NCBI GenBank assembly: GCA_039111635.1 | Contig: JBCAQO010000008.1 | Location: 62,001-126,000 of the forward strand | Source: Heterobasidion occidentale | Lineage: Eukaryota > Basidiomycota > Agaricomycetes > Russulales > Bondarzewiaceae | DNA length: 64,000 nt | Reading direction: 5' to 3' | In this document: one piece after another, positions 1 to 11,076 of the stretch | Layout: every line of letters starts with the position of its first letter | Position numbering within the stretch: position 1 is the first letter of the stretch | Translations under genes and position numbers: made by a program | The notes under the pieces: model-generated | The model's input: the letters and a program-made list of their open reading frames with translations, nothing else | Databases searched by the model: none | Told to the model about the DNA's origin: nothing

Positions 1-716
1 CAGGTGAGGGTGTGCAAGATCGTCGCCGGAGCGACCTGGGAAAGGAAGACGGGCCGTCCGGATGAAGAACAAGGCTTTGGACGGAAGAAGGGCGAGTGAG
101 TCTGCGCTCGCCTGGCAAACGCTGGGGATGACGGTCGCCCGACGCAGGGAAGAAGATCACGGGACTGACGTGCTTCGGATTCCAAGCGAGCGTTGGGCAC
201 TTACTGTACTCGCTCGATGCTGCAACAACGGTTGATCCGGATTCACAGTGCATAGAGCTGTCCAACTGCGCCCTGTTCCAATGGAAGCGCCCTGGGCCGA
301 CAGAGGCTATCACAGAGTCGGGTCTCGGATAAGCAAAAGGCGATCTAGCCAGACATGAGTGGCGTTGAATGGGTCGAGGGCGGGGCGAGGAATTGATATG
401 GAGGCCGCTAATGGGCCTGACGTACTGACGTCGCGATGAGCTAACGGCGGCTAGTAAGCGATGCGGAGCCAACGACGAGAGAGTGGCCGTCTGTGGTGGG
501 CACGTCAAAGAGAGAAAAGGGGCTTCGAGACGTGCGGGGATAGGGAAGGATGGGGACGGTGACGGGAGAGAGGGGGAGAGAGGCCGGTGTCGATGTCGGG
601 AGCGATGGCCTGTTTTGTCAGCTTTATTCCCATGGCGTTGGAATTATAATCGACCAGAAGGAACGGAACGATGCTCGAAATTCCAACCACTCCTCTCTTC
701 GCGACGCCCACCAACA
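1..716. other. Upstream region of the first transcription-factor gene
   Basis: I see no gene here. The stretch is the 5' flank of the gene starting at 717. An AT-rich TATA-like element (TTGGAATTATAATC) lies at about 638-651, roughly 70 bp before the start codon, in otherwise G+C-rich DNA. The apparent open frames in it show no recognisable domain. Confidence 0.4.
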
Positions 717-3700
717 ATGCCTGCGGACGTCTTCAAATCAGCCCAGGACCGCCGCAGGGCCCCTCGCCGCGATGCCGACACCCCAAAGGGCGACGGAAAC
801 TACGCCCGCGAAATAGAGATGAAGAGAAACAGAGGCGAGATATCCTGCGCCGAGTGTCGGAGGTGCGATCATCGGTCCCTCCCCGCTCTCCCTCCACTCG
901 CTCGCTCACTCTCCTCCTCCTCCTCCTCCTTCCGTTCACAGACTCAAGATTAAATGCGACAAGCGCATCCCCTGCCAGTCCTGCCAGGTACGCTTCTTCT
1001 CCTTCGCGCACGGCCCCCTTTCTCACAACACACCCCACGTTCCAGCGAAGGGGCTGCGCCGCCCTCTGTCCAAATGGTTCGGTATATTCTTGCTTCATCT
1101 TCTCGTCACTCGCCCCGCTCATGGCCACCCCCTTTGATAGGCAGCCTCGCGACCGGGCAAGGCACTCGGTACGTCTTCTCGTCACACTCTCGCCGTTCTT
1201 TCACTACATTGTTCCCAAATCGGCAGCTTCGTCATCGCCGCCACAGAACACCTCCACCGCCGCATCGCCCGCATGGGCGATCGCATTCGCCAACTCGAAG
1301 ACGCCCTCTCCGTACTCCAGTCCACCAATTCAACCGAGCAGCACCCCCTCCTCCATGACAGCCTCCTCGTCCTCGACCAAGACCGCCCCGAAGACCACGT
1401 TGTCGATCCAGAGGGCACAGAGTTCCCGACTGAAGTGGTCAACGCGTTTGGCACCATGTCCATCTCGGAACACGGTGTCGCGCGCTTCTTCGGCCCGACA
1501 GGGGGTTCAGAGGGATTGCTGCTGGTGCGTGCCCCGCCTCGTGTTTCCCCGCCCGAGCCGACGTTGGCTTGTATCTCACCAGGTCGACCAAGACGACTCC
1601 GCAAACTCGCCCGGCAGCAGTAATCATACCGATTCTACAGGCGGTGGCTCCAAGAGCCCGTCTCTCTCCACCAGCATCACCCGCTTCTCCAACGCCTTCC
1701 CTTTCACTCCCGTCGGTCCAACCGACGAGGTCCTCGGCTTGATCCGCCAGAACCTGCCCACGTGGGAAATGGCCACCGCGATCGCGGAGACCTTCCTCGA
1801 GAACGCCGCGTGGCTGTTCCGCAGCGTCTCGAGGGTCCAACTTATGGACGAGATGCTGCCCGCCATATACAACAAACACCCGGCGTACTCGACCGACGAG
1901 TATGGCGGCCCGCACGACCTCGCCCTCCTCTTGTTCATCTTCGCCGTCGGGCGCATCGTCGACATCGGTCTTCCGCCCGAAGTCGCAGAGTCCGAGGGCG
2001 AGCACTGGAACCAGCTCGCCAAGGCGGCCCTGTGCCTCAAGCCTGTTCTCGAGAAACCGTCCTTGATCACTATACAGACGCTTCACCTCGGGAGCATATA
2101 CAACGCTATGAGCGGCAGCGAAGCTAGCAACGGCGAGTCGTCCATGGAAACGACGTGGTCTATGATTGGCTTGGCCGCGCATCTCTCGCACAGCGTAAGT
2201 CCTGTATTCACTCTTGTCTGGCGACCAGGTTCTCAAGAAACGTGTTTCACAGATGGGTCTACGTAGGTTCTCCTGGCCCTGTTCGTTTCACAAGGGATAA
2301 CCATGTGGATAGATCGGGACAGTGCACGATGGGAGCGCTCCCCCCAGGGCGTCCAAAGGCGACGCATGCTGTTCTGGGATCTGTTTGTGGCCGACGCCTG
2401 GCATGTGCGTAGCCATGTCGTCCTTGGCTGTTTCTGTTTTTCTCACGCGCAGGTCAGACTTTATCCACCGGGCGGCCACCCGCCTTTTCCCGTACGTATA
2501 TCGACTGCGCGTTTCCCCAAGACGACGAGATGACGCTGGACAACAACGGGAGGACGGAACCGGGGTGTGCGTGCATGTTTCACTCTCTGCCTGACCACCA
2601 GTCGCCGACGTCGGGCGGCCCCAGTCGGCTCCTGGGGCTTCCGCTTTGCTCTAGAATGCGTGGCGGACGTCGCGGCGCGGACGCTGACCGCGACGCCGCC
2701 TCGCTACTCGGACATCCTCGACCTCGACCGAATGGTCCGCGACTTTGCGATCCCCGAAGAGGCGCTCGCGAAGCTGCGGGGCGAGCCGGGGACGGATCCG
2801 CGCAGCGTGCCGCTCTCGGCCTCGATGACGTCCTTCGTGCTCTCGCACACGCGGGAAGTCAGTGAGTGGCGTCCCGTCGCTCTCGGCGCGCGGCCGGACC
2901 TGACCCGGCGGATGCCGCAGTCCTGCTCTTCATCCACAGAAGCTTCTTCGCCCAGGCGCTCATCGAGGATCCCGTCAACCCCATCCGGAGCCCGTACGCG
3001 CCGTCCTTCCTGTCCACCGTGCGCGCCGCGTCGACCGTCCTGCGCTCCGTCCGGGAACAGTTCGCGATCCACCCGGCCATATGCTCGCGCTTCTGGAGCA
3101 CCTGGACGTACGCCTTTTCCGCCGCGGTATGTAACAGTCGCTCCTGGGGGCGGCGATCCTTCGTCTCGTCTCGTCGCGGATGCTCATGCCGATGCGTGCG
3201 CAGGTCGTGTTTGGCGTCATCGTTACCCGCGGGCCGCGCTCGCACTTGGCGGACGCCGCGATGTCCGAGCTCGACAAGGCGTGCGACCTGTTCTCTATGG
3301 CCGCCAAGCTGAACCGGCGCGCCGCGAAAGCTCACGTGAGTCCCCACCCCCCACCATCCTTCCCGTTCGAGCTCCCCCGCTCTGACACGCCCACCCGGCA
3401 GATTATCCTGTGCCGCCTCCAAGACAAGGCGCACCGCGCGCTCGACACCGCGCAAAGCGCCCAGCCCCGCGCGCCCGAGGCCGACGGCGCGTCCTGGGAC
3501 ATCAAGCAAGAAGAGCTCGACGACGAGCTCTCCATCTTCGCCGGGCGCGCGAAGATCCTGCGCGCGGGCCCGCCCGCGGCCCACCCCTACGCGTACGCGG
3601 CGCCGTCGCCCGAGGACCACCGCCTCGCCCGCCCCGCGCTGCTCGTGCCGCGCGCGCACCACGATGCCGCCGGGCAGCACGGCGGCTTCGCGGACGCGGC

Positions 3701-4268
3701 GCCGTACCGCGCGCCCGCGAACGTGTCGATGATGCGCGAGTGGCTCGCGCAGTCCGCGGAGGGGTACCACGAGCAGGAGTACTACCAGCAGCAGCAGCAG
3801 CACCAGCACCAGCAGATGCTACCGCCGCAGGCGATGCATCAGCACGCGCAGTACGCGCGGCAGGTTGACGATTCGGGCGCCATGGGCCCGCTCTCGCACC
3901 GCGCCGCCGAGTACGGGCTCTCGCTCGCGGGACCATCGTCCTACCCGCCCTCATCCTCCGCGTCCGCCTCCTCGTCGTACGCGCCGCCCCTCACGCCCAC
4001 CGCCATCTCGCATTCGCACACACATACGCACCCGCACCCGCACCCGCACCAGCAGATCCAGCCGCCGTACGCGTACCCCATGTCGCAGGACGGCCGCCTG
4101 CACGCCTACAGCAACGGCAACGGCAGCGGCGGCTTCGGGCACTCGCCGCAGCCGCAGCCGCTGCCCGAGCTCGCGGACCTCGGGCTGCAGGGCACGAGCT
4201 CGCCGATGCGCGACAACTGGTCGTATTTCGTGCAGCGCTCTGGCATCCTCGACGGGCGCAACGCCTAG
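717..4268 (+). CDS. Zn2Cys6 fungal-specific transcription factor, 937 aa
   Basis: A nuclear DNA-binding regulator. Thirteen exons splice to one frame: 717-862, 942-987, 1046-1076, 1141-1168, 1227-1524, 1583-2194, 2253-2262, 2313-2404, 2458-2566, 2625-2861, 2921-3126, 3204-3335 and 3402-4268, totalling 2814 nt. The binuclear zinc cluster (C-x2-C-x6-C-x5-C-x2-C-x7-C) is rebuilt from exons 1-3 and is followed by the usual GTR..FVIAATEHL linker and a coiled coil (RIRQLEDALSVLQ). The fungal_trans middle homology region (PF04082) is recognisable from TLSTGRPPAF and EPGFGSWGFRF. The C-terminus is low-complexity, with poly-Gln/His and Ser/Pro stretches near 3780-4060. The start is the first in-frame ATG before the zinc cluster. 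The domain class is certain. The target genes cannot be told from sequence; in basidiomycetes this class includes carbohydrate regulators, but I do not assign one. Confidence 0.93.
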
Positions 4269-4412
4269 GCGCGCTTCCGCCGCGGCGTCCTTCTTTCTCT
4301 CCTTGTCTTTGTGTCTCTATCCGTGTCTTATAATGTGTAGCGTGTACCTTAGCTCTTTCTCTTACATCCCCGGATCGTCTCGTCTGTTCGTTCTATTCGT
4401 GCTGTTCATTCC

Positions 4413-4580
4413 GTCCTGTCCTGTCCTGTCCTGTCCTGTATACAGCGGCGGCTCTTTGGCACCGCCTTTCTGCCTGCCCGACGAAACAGAAACGGAAACG
4501 GAAACGGAAAGGGGCGGCGACGGTAGGCTATGTAGCGATCAAACAACAAGAATCAACACGTATCAGCACGTATCAGCACG
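4413..4580. repeat. Cluster of three microsatellites in the convergent 3' region
   Basis: Between the stop at 4268 and the convergent gene ending at 5017 lie three unrelated short tandem repeats: about five copies of GTCCT (4413-4439), about four copies of GAAACG with one variant (4483-4510), and two copies of TATCAGCACG (4561-4580). I see no gene in 4269-5016, which is probably the two 3' UTRs facing each other. Confidence 0.85.
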
Positions 4581-5016
4581 TAATAATAACCTGCAACCAG
4601 CGAACGAGCGTCCAGAGCAATGCGAAAAGTGGGAGCCAGCAGCGTCCATGACGCCGCCGATCGCGCCGCGCCGCGCTGCGCGGGGAGACGAGACGTCTAG
4701 GGTCGTCTCGTGCGCGCGCGATCGGTGCGGCGCGGTCCATAGCATAGATAGATATATACAGAGTCCGGCGGACAGACGACGACAAGATATAAGCGTTAAG
4801 CGACAAGCGAGAGAGAAAGAAGGAGGGAAGGAAAGGAAAGATCGGGGGGGGAAGGAGCGGGAACGGCGGCGGTGGCGGCGGCGGCGGGGTGTAAGCTATC
4901 GGGCGAATAGAACGAAGTCTCGAGTACGGTACAGACAGGCGCGGGCCCAAGAAAGATATAGAGAACCGATGAAGGAATGAATGAATGAATGCAAGCGGGG
5001 AGGAGGCGGTCGGCGG

Positions 5017-7093
5017 CTACGGCGCGGGGCGCAGCACGTCGCCCGCGAGCACGACCGCGCCGGCGGCGTGCAGCGCGAGGGCGGCGCGCGAGACCTCGGC
5101 GGTGTCGAAGTCCTCGTGCTTGTCGGGCGGCATCGCGGCGTTGAGGTAGGAGACGAGCGCGGCGAGCGTGAGCTCGTCCGAGCGCTCGTACGTCGTCGCG
5201 AAGAGGTGGCGCAGCGAGCGCGCGACGAAGCGGACGCTGCGCGCGCGCGCGTAAGAAGGTGGGAGGGCTCGCGGGTGAGTGTGGAGACAGACGCGCCGGT
5301 AAACACGCGACGTACCGTCCGCCGGGCGAATCCAGATCGGCAAGCGACGGCGCACCGCCACCGCCACCGCCACCGCCACCGCCACCGCCTTCTCCGCCGA
5401 CGTCGCCGTCTGCGTCCGCGTCTTCGAGCCTAGCCCCGGCCTCGCGCGCAAGCGACGCGCCGTCCTCCGAGGCCGAGTCGTCCGGCTCCGGCTCCGAGTC
5501 GGGAGCGCCGCTGCCGTCGGGGGCGGCGGCGGCGGCGGGGGGCTTGTGGTCGACGACGTCGGCCGCCTTCCTCTGACTGCGCGGTGCGTGAGCGCGTCAG
5601 CACACAAACGGGGGCTCGACGCAGGGGACGGGGGACGTACTGCCTGAGGAGGCACTTGGCGCGGTGCTGCTGCCAGGGGTACGCGCAGAAGCTGCTGTCC
5701 TGGCGGAGCTGGACCCACTTGCGGCAGAGCGTGCAGAAGACGCGCCCCGGCTCGACGGCGGCGAGGAGCGGGTCGGCGCGGAGCTGTGTCGCGCGCTGGG
5801 CGGCGTTGCGCCGGCGGGACTCGTGCGGCGGGGCGGGTGGCGAGGGCGTGTGCGCGGGCTCGCTGGCGGCGGCGGCTAGAGCGGGGAGCGCGTCGGAGGA
5901 TGTGGCGGAGGCGGAGGCGGTGGACGCGGGGAGCCGGGGGACGCGGGTGCTGGAGGCGGAGGGCGTGGAGGAGATGGGGGTGGGCGGGGGGCGGACGAGG
6001 GCAGGCATGGAGGCGAGGGCGAGCTGGTGCGAGGACGGCGGGGGCACGCTTGATCGCGGGCGGGTGAGACGAACGGCGGACTGTGCGAAGGAGTGAGGAC
6101 GGACCTGGGGGCGCGGAGGCGGGGGCGCGGGGCCGGCGGACTGCTGGCAGGCGGCGCGGTGGGCGGACCAGGCCTGGAGGGCGTGGTCGTCGGAGCCGAC
6201 GGAGACCCACTTGTTGCAGAGGCGGCAGTGGACGCGCTCCTGGTCGAACTTCTTTACGTCTGGGTCTGCGAGGAGGGCGGCGTTGCGGTCGTCGCTGGCG
6301 GCGGACTTTGTCCTAGGGCCGGGGGTGGGCTGAGCGCACGCGCGGACGGAGGTGGAGATGGGTGGGGAGGGAGGGGAAGACGCACCCTTTCTTTGCGAGG
6401 CAGCTCTTGCGGTGTGCGTCCCAGGGGATGGAGCAGTAGGTGGAGTTGGGGCGGAGGCGGATCCACTTGTCGCAGGAGGCGCAGAGGACGCGGTAGGGCT
6501 CGAACTGGGCGACATACGGGTCTGAGCGGAGGTAGTCGATGCGCTCCTCCTCGGAGCGCTTGGCGCGGCGGCGTTTGTTGGGCTGGGCGGGGTCGGCGAG
6601 GGCGTCGGGGGTGGTGGACGTCGTCGTCGTCGGCGGGGGCGGTGCGGGGTCAGCGGCGGAGGCGGCGGCGGCGGTGCTGGGGACGGGTGCGGGGTGAGAG
6701 GGCGGGCGAGGTAAAGGCGAGGGGAGGAGTACCATTCTGCCCTGTGGGCGTCCCAGTGCTTGGTGGTGAAGGCGGCGGACTCGTCTCTGAAGAGGACGGA
6801 CTGGCCGCAGGACTCGCAGATGACGCGCCCAGAGTCGAACAGGTCCGCGGACGTCGAAGCGGTCGACGGCGGCGGCGGCGGCGGGGCGGGGTCGTCGGGG
6901 ACGTCGGCCTTGCGCTTCTGGGGGACGCTGCGGGGGGGAGGGCTGTCAGAGGGGCGGGGGCGGACGGTTGGGATGGGACGGGGCGGGGCGTACAGGGTGT
7001 CGGGGCGGTCACGGGGGAGGGCGGTCTGGGCGGGGTGGGTGAGCGGTTCGCGGTTCGCGGGGCAGAGGGCGCGGAGACTCACTTAGGGACCAT
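5017..7093 (-). CDS. Protein with four C2HC zinc-finger-like repeats, 522 aa
   Basis: Seven exons (7093-7083, 6927-6733, 6676-6386, 6312-6105, 6023-5641, 5576-5316, 5236-5017) give 1569 nt without a stop. The protein has four copies of one motif, C-x2-C-[DNR]-K-W-[IV]-x(13-15)-H-R-x2-C, with 18-20 residues between the second Cys and the His. Examples are CRLCNKWV..HRAAC and CTLCRKWV..HRAKC; the first repeat is more divergent (CESCGQSV). The last Cys of the first finger is made only by splicing (TG at 6733 joined to C at 6676), which supports the gene model. Between fingers are Pro/Ser-rich and basic linkers (KRRRAKRSEEER, ESRRRNAAQRA). A poly-Gly tract coded by GGT/GGC repeats (5354-5390) and an acidic segment precede the C-terminal helix-rich tail. 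Four-residue zinc coordination is inferred. The function is unknown; nucleic-acid or protein binding is likely. It shares a divergent promoter with the next gene. Confidence 0.85.
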
Positions 7094-7447
7094 GTTGGTT
7101 GTGTAAGGCGGGAGAGGGATCGTTCGTAGAGACAGGCGGGGGAGAGAGGAGGAAAGGTTGCAACTCCGATCGTCTGTCCTTTCCGACTGATACAACGCAT
7201 CCCACAACATCTTCCATTTGTTTTTTCTCCCCTCTTCGATTCCGTAACACAACCCTCGTTCCATCACAACGGCCAATCCCCGAGCCACCCCATCATTCCC
7301 GAGACATGTCGCGAGCGTCCGCAAAGCGTACTTGATCGTTCCCGCGCCAGCGATTAGATTAGATTCCGTGCCCCGTGCGGGGAACCCCCAGCCCAAGCCA
7401 CCCCGACCCCGAGCCCTCCTCTCCCTCTCCCTCGCTCCTCGCTCCCC
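7094..7447. promoter_or_regulatory. Divergent promoter region between the C2HC-finger gene and the GLTP gene
   Basis: These 354 bp separate the start codons of two divergently transcribed genes (7093 on the minus strand and 7448 on the plus strand), so they must hold both promoters. The region has pyrimidine-rich tracts such as CCTCTCTCCC before the plus-strand start, as is common in fungal promoters. I do not see a clear TATA box. Confidence 0.6.
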
Positions 7448-8519
7448 ATGCCGCCCGTCTTCGAAACAGTCAAAGTACGCCATCAGCACACCCACACCCA
7501 CACCCATCCACACTCTAACCGCATCACCCATCCCATCTGATCATCCCTCCTTCAAAACAGTCCTTCGCTGATGTCCCGGTGCGCGATGATGGCGTCGACA
7601 CCATCGCCTTTTTGGAAGCCGCGGACGGCCTCGTCGACATCTTCGGTCAATAACTCCCCTCCCGTCCGCCCGCCCGCCATCCCCCGTCACCCGCCGCTGA
7701 TCCCCCGCTCCTTCCGCGCGCGCGCCCGCGCGAACCAGATCTCCTCGGCAGCGGCGTCTTTGCCTTTGTCCAGACGGACCTCAGGAACAACATCGCCGTG
7801 CGTGCGCCCCCCCGGCATCACACGCCGCTCCTCCCGCGCTTACGTAGTTCGTCGCCCGTCGCAGGGCGTCAGGGCGCGCCACGCGTCCCGCCCCGCAGAC
7901 GCGCCCACCCTCGAGGCACTCGTCGTCGCAGAGGCCCGCGACGGCCAGCGCACCGCCACCGCCTCCCTCGTCCGCCTCACCCGGTGACTCGCTCCTCTTT
8001 CCCTCGCTCCTTCCCTCCTCGCCCCCTCGTCCTCGTCCCCGCTCACGCCCGCACTCATGCTAACGCTAACGCGCGTGCCCCGCAGCGGCCTCGCGTTCAC
8101 CTCCCACGCGCTCCAGAACGCGCAGGCCGACCCCGCCGCAGAGCTCCACACGTGCTTCCGGCGCGCATACGACCTCGTCCTGCGCCACCACCACACCTTC
8201 CTCATCCGCTCCGTCGTCGCCGTGCGTCCCTCCCCCCCTCCCCCCCTCTCTCCCCCTCTCCCCCCTCTCCCTCTCTCATCCCCTCACCCCCTCCCCCCCC
8301 CTCTCGCTCTCACCTCCCCTCGCCGACCGCTGACGCGCCGCCGCCGTGCAGATCGCCATCCGCGCCGTCCCCCGCAGACCCGACTTCTACGCGCGCATCG
8401 CCCAGGGCGCGGACCCCGCCGCGCTCGACGCCGCCATGGACCCCTGGCTCGCCGCGCTCGACGCGCTCGTCGCGCGCATCGCCGCGTTTTTGCGGGGCGG
8501 GGGGCACGGGGAGGTGTGA
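7448..8519 (+). CDS. Glycolipid transfer protein family (GLTP), 197 aa
   Basis: A small cytosolic protein expected to move a sphingolipid between membranes. Six exons (7448-7474, 7561-7645, 7739-7797, 7865-7983, 8086-8221, 8352-8519) total 594 nt. Length and layout match the GLTP fold (PF08718): FLEAADGLVDIFDLLGSGVF, then VQTDLRNNI (the Asp-x3-Asn headgroup pair), then LVRLTRGLAF and a C-terminal helix with an HHHTF segment. Where human GLTP has the stacking Trp96 before LKRGL, this protein has Arg, as in ceramide-1-phosphate-binding members; the Asp-x3-Asn pair looks like the glycolipid type. Substrate class is therefore open. Introns 4 and 5 are extremely CT-rich (8226-8330). The start is the only ATG that splices into the conserved frame. 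Confidence 0.92.
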
Positions 8520-10493
8520 GCCCGCCGCGCGAGCCGCGGCGGGTTGGAGTGGGCGATGGGAGGTGTGATTCGGTGATGGTGCTGGGCGCTGGTGTCTGGT
8601 GATCATCTATCGCTGCGGCCGCTGTTGTCGCCGTCGTCGTCGTCGTGCTCTGGAAGCCGGCACGTGATGCTTGATTGAATGAATCCGGATCTTACGGCTT
8701 TGCTGCGCGTGGACGGCTTGCTCAGGTGCAGGGTGCAGGACGCGCCGTTCGGAACGACGACGGGCAGCCTCGTCGGGGTGCATGATCGCGCCGCTCCGTG
8801 CCCATCGATCGCCTCTGTCTCGTGCTCGACGCGCGCCATGGACCATGGGCCCCCGTCCTCCGAATTGGAATGTCTGAACATACCGTCTTGCGGTGTTCGA
8901 CGCGCCAGCGAGAGGCGTGGCCGCGCGCGCTTCCGATGTCATGTGTCGTATATATATTGGGTTTGAATCTCATGCCGGTTTCCTCAGCAGACACGCGCGT
9001 GCTTGGGAGCTTTGGCACGCGGTTGGCGTGTTGCGGTGTGTGTGTTCGGTGGTGGTCTATGTAGGTTTCGGGATCGAGGCGGTGTGGGGCTCTCGGATTG
9101 CGTCTCGACCTCTGCGGTTCACTGTCTGACCGACCCGAAGGCCGAAGGGCTCAGCTTTTTGCGTCTGGTGGTATTTATGGGTGATCTGTTTCCTGAATCG
9201 ACCAATCAACGGACCGTTCCCGATGTCCTCGTTCGTGCGTGCGTGTCTATACACATACAATCTCCCTACTTGCTTTGATCGTGCCCTCGCATCTACAGAG
9301 TCTAGACGAGAAGCACGTTGGGGATGAGCTTTCAAGTGTTTGTGTATTGACTTTCTTGTTCTGTAGGTTCTGACGCAGTGTGCGCCCGACCTTCAAAGGA
9401 TGAAAACGGGGTCGCTCCTCGCCTCGCATCACCACTTGAACAAGCGATGTCCCCGCAGGTCAAACTCTTGATCATGCAAATCTCTCACGCGAGACTGAGC
9501 GCCGTGTCTCGCTTTCACTCAACATCCTGAAAACCCGTCCGGTCGAACATTCTGTATCTAGACACCACGCGCGCCCCGCCCCACAATCTTGACACTGTTC
9601 ATCAACGCGTGCGTGCACCAAGCGCGCTTTTCGCCGCATCGCCGGGCAATCCGGCGAGGGGACCCGGCTCATCCTTGTCTACTGATGATCCCGCGCATCG
9701 TGTCGGCGACCATCGCTGCTAGGCCACGCACGCGGGCCCCAACAAGGACCTCTCTGTTCTGCGCCGACAGTATGCGCAGGAGTCCGACCGGGATCTCCGA
9801 GGATATCTTGAAGTTCATGGCCCCGTTTTTTCCTTCCTTCAGACCATGGGGATTCCCGTCCGCAAGTCTTGTACTGTGCTCTGGTGAGCGCGCCTGGTAC
9901 CTGCTTGAAGTCGTTGTGAGTACGCATGACATAGTCACGGTGAATTCCCGACAAGCTGACGAAGCGTTGGACAGGCCAACCTCAGGACCTCCGGTGTATT
10001 GCTGATGGGCTTCTGGGTGCGGTGGAGATCGCTTGCGAGAAGAACGACCGATTTCCTGGTGGCGGGGAGGAAGCCGTTCGCACAATTAAAAGGAGTGCGG
10101 ATCCGGCGTGCACGAGAAGAGCACGAGCGATGCCGGCGCAGTTCTCTTCACCATCAGTGGGTTTGGCAAGTAAAGCCCTGACCTACAATGTGCCCCAGAT
10201 CTGCTGCATATCCATCCCTCCCTCGGCTCAACGGAAACCCAACACACGCGACTTGCCGTACTAGCGTTTCCTTATTTCCAACTGTCTGTTCCTCCTGGAC
10301 CTTGGCTCCACCTCGCAACGTTCAGAAGTTCCAAGTATCAGTGCACACGGTTGCAGCGATCACGTTTTCGAAGAACGAATCGTACGCTTGATCAACGAAT
10401 TCTCATACACGGATTGATTCTTTCCTACAACCGCGCTCAGTCTATATAGATCAGGAAGCAGGCATCACTAGGCACAACATGCCAAAGATACGC
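8520..10493. other. Gene-poor intergenic region
   Basis: About 2 kb without a gene I can support. There is a short GTC/GTT-rich run at 8627-8647. Open frames on both strands are short, lack recognisable domains and cannot be extended through consensus introns. Confidence 0.5.
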
Positions 10494-11076
10494 TCAGGCG
10501 CGGCGATGGATGAGCGGGACGAGTGCCTCGATTCGGCGGAACACGTCTTCCTTCAAGAGCCCCTCCGCGATCATATCCTGCAGCAGATCCCGCATCCACA
10601 CCTGGCATCCGTTGACGAGCGAGGTCAGGTCGTACGGGACCGCCTCGGCCAGCTCGCGGATCCTGTCCCGCTGCGCGCGCGAGAACGTGCCGAGCGCGAA
10701 AAAGGCGTTGCGGGCCTTGGACGCCGCGTCGCGCAAGTTCGCGACGGGGTCGGCGTCGTAGTTGTAGCGCCCCGGGATCCCCGTGAGCTGGACGACCTGC
10801 GCCACGAACACGCTGCCCCGGCTGTTGTCCCACATGAGCAGGACGTGGCGGTTGCCGAGCACGGCCGTGGGCGCCAGGCCGGCGGCCTCGAAATAGACGG
10901 TTTTCGGCGCGTCGTTGTCCGGGAAGGACGTGTATACGCTCAGGCTTCTCCAGTGGGCCATGAGAGTCTGATATGGGTCCGCGTGAGCGTGCGACGCCTG
11001 CGGGCGATGTCAGAGGGCACCACTGCGCACTTACCAGAGAGATGGTCGATATGGATGTTGAAAACGAGGCACCCAC
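10494..11076 (-). CDS. Small protein of a duplicated family, possibly DUF6914-like (171 aa)
   Basis: Two exons, 11076-11035 and 10967-10494, with a 67-nt intron carrying a CTGAC branch site. A nearer acceptor at 10998 would add ten residues in frame. Visible features in order are a YFEAAGLAP segment, an RHVLLMWDNSRG motif with His and Trp, TGIPGRYNYD, FFALGTFSRAQRDRIRELA, then VNGCQVWMRDLL and a short helical end (PLIHRRA). The order His-containing strand, strand-helix with 'IG..sra.rd.I', then 'NCQ.W...L' resembles fungal DUF6914, an NlpC/P60-like group, with Cys in GCQVW and His in RHVLL as the possible catalytic pair. This is a judgement by eye. A related, damaged copy lies about 1.6 kb away on the same strand (12672-13228). 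Confidence 0.7.

Noticed and set aside
5259..7106. Several long plus-strand frames rich in Gly, Arg and Ala
   Set aside because: They are antisense to the C2HC-finger gene and are a product of high G+C content.
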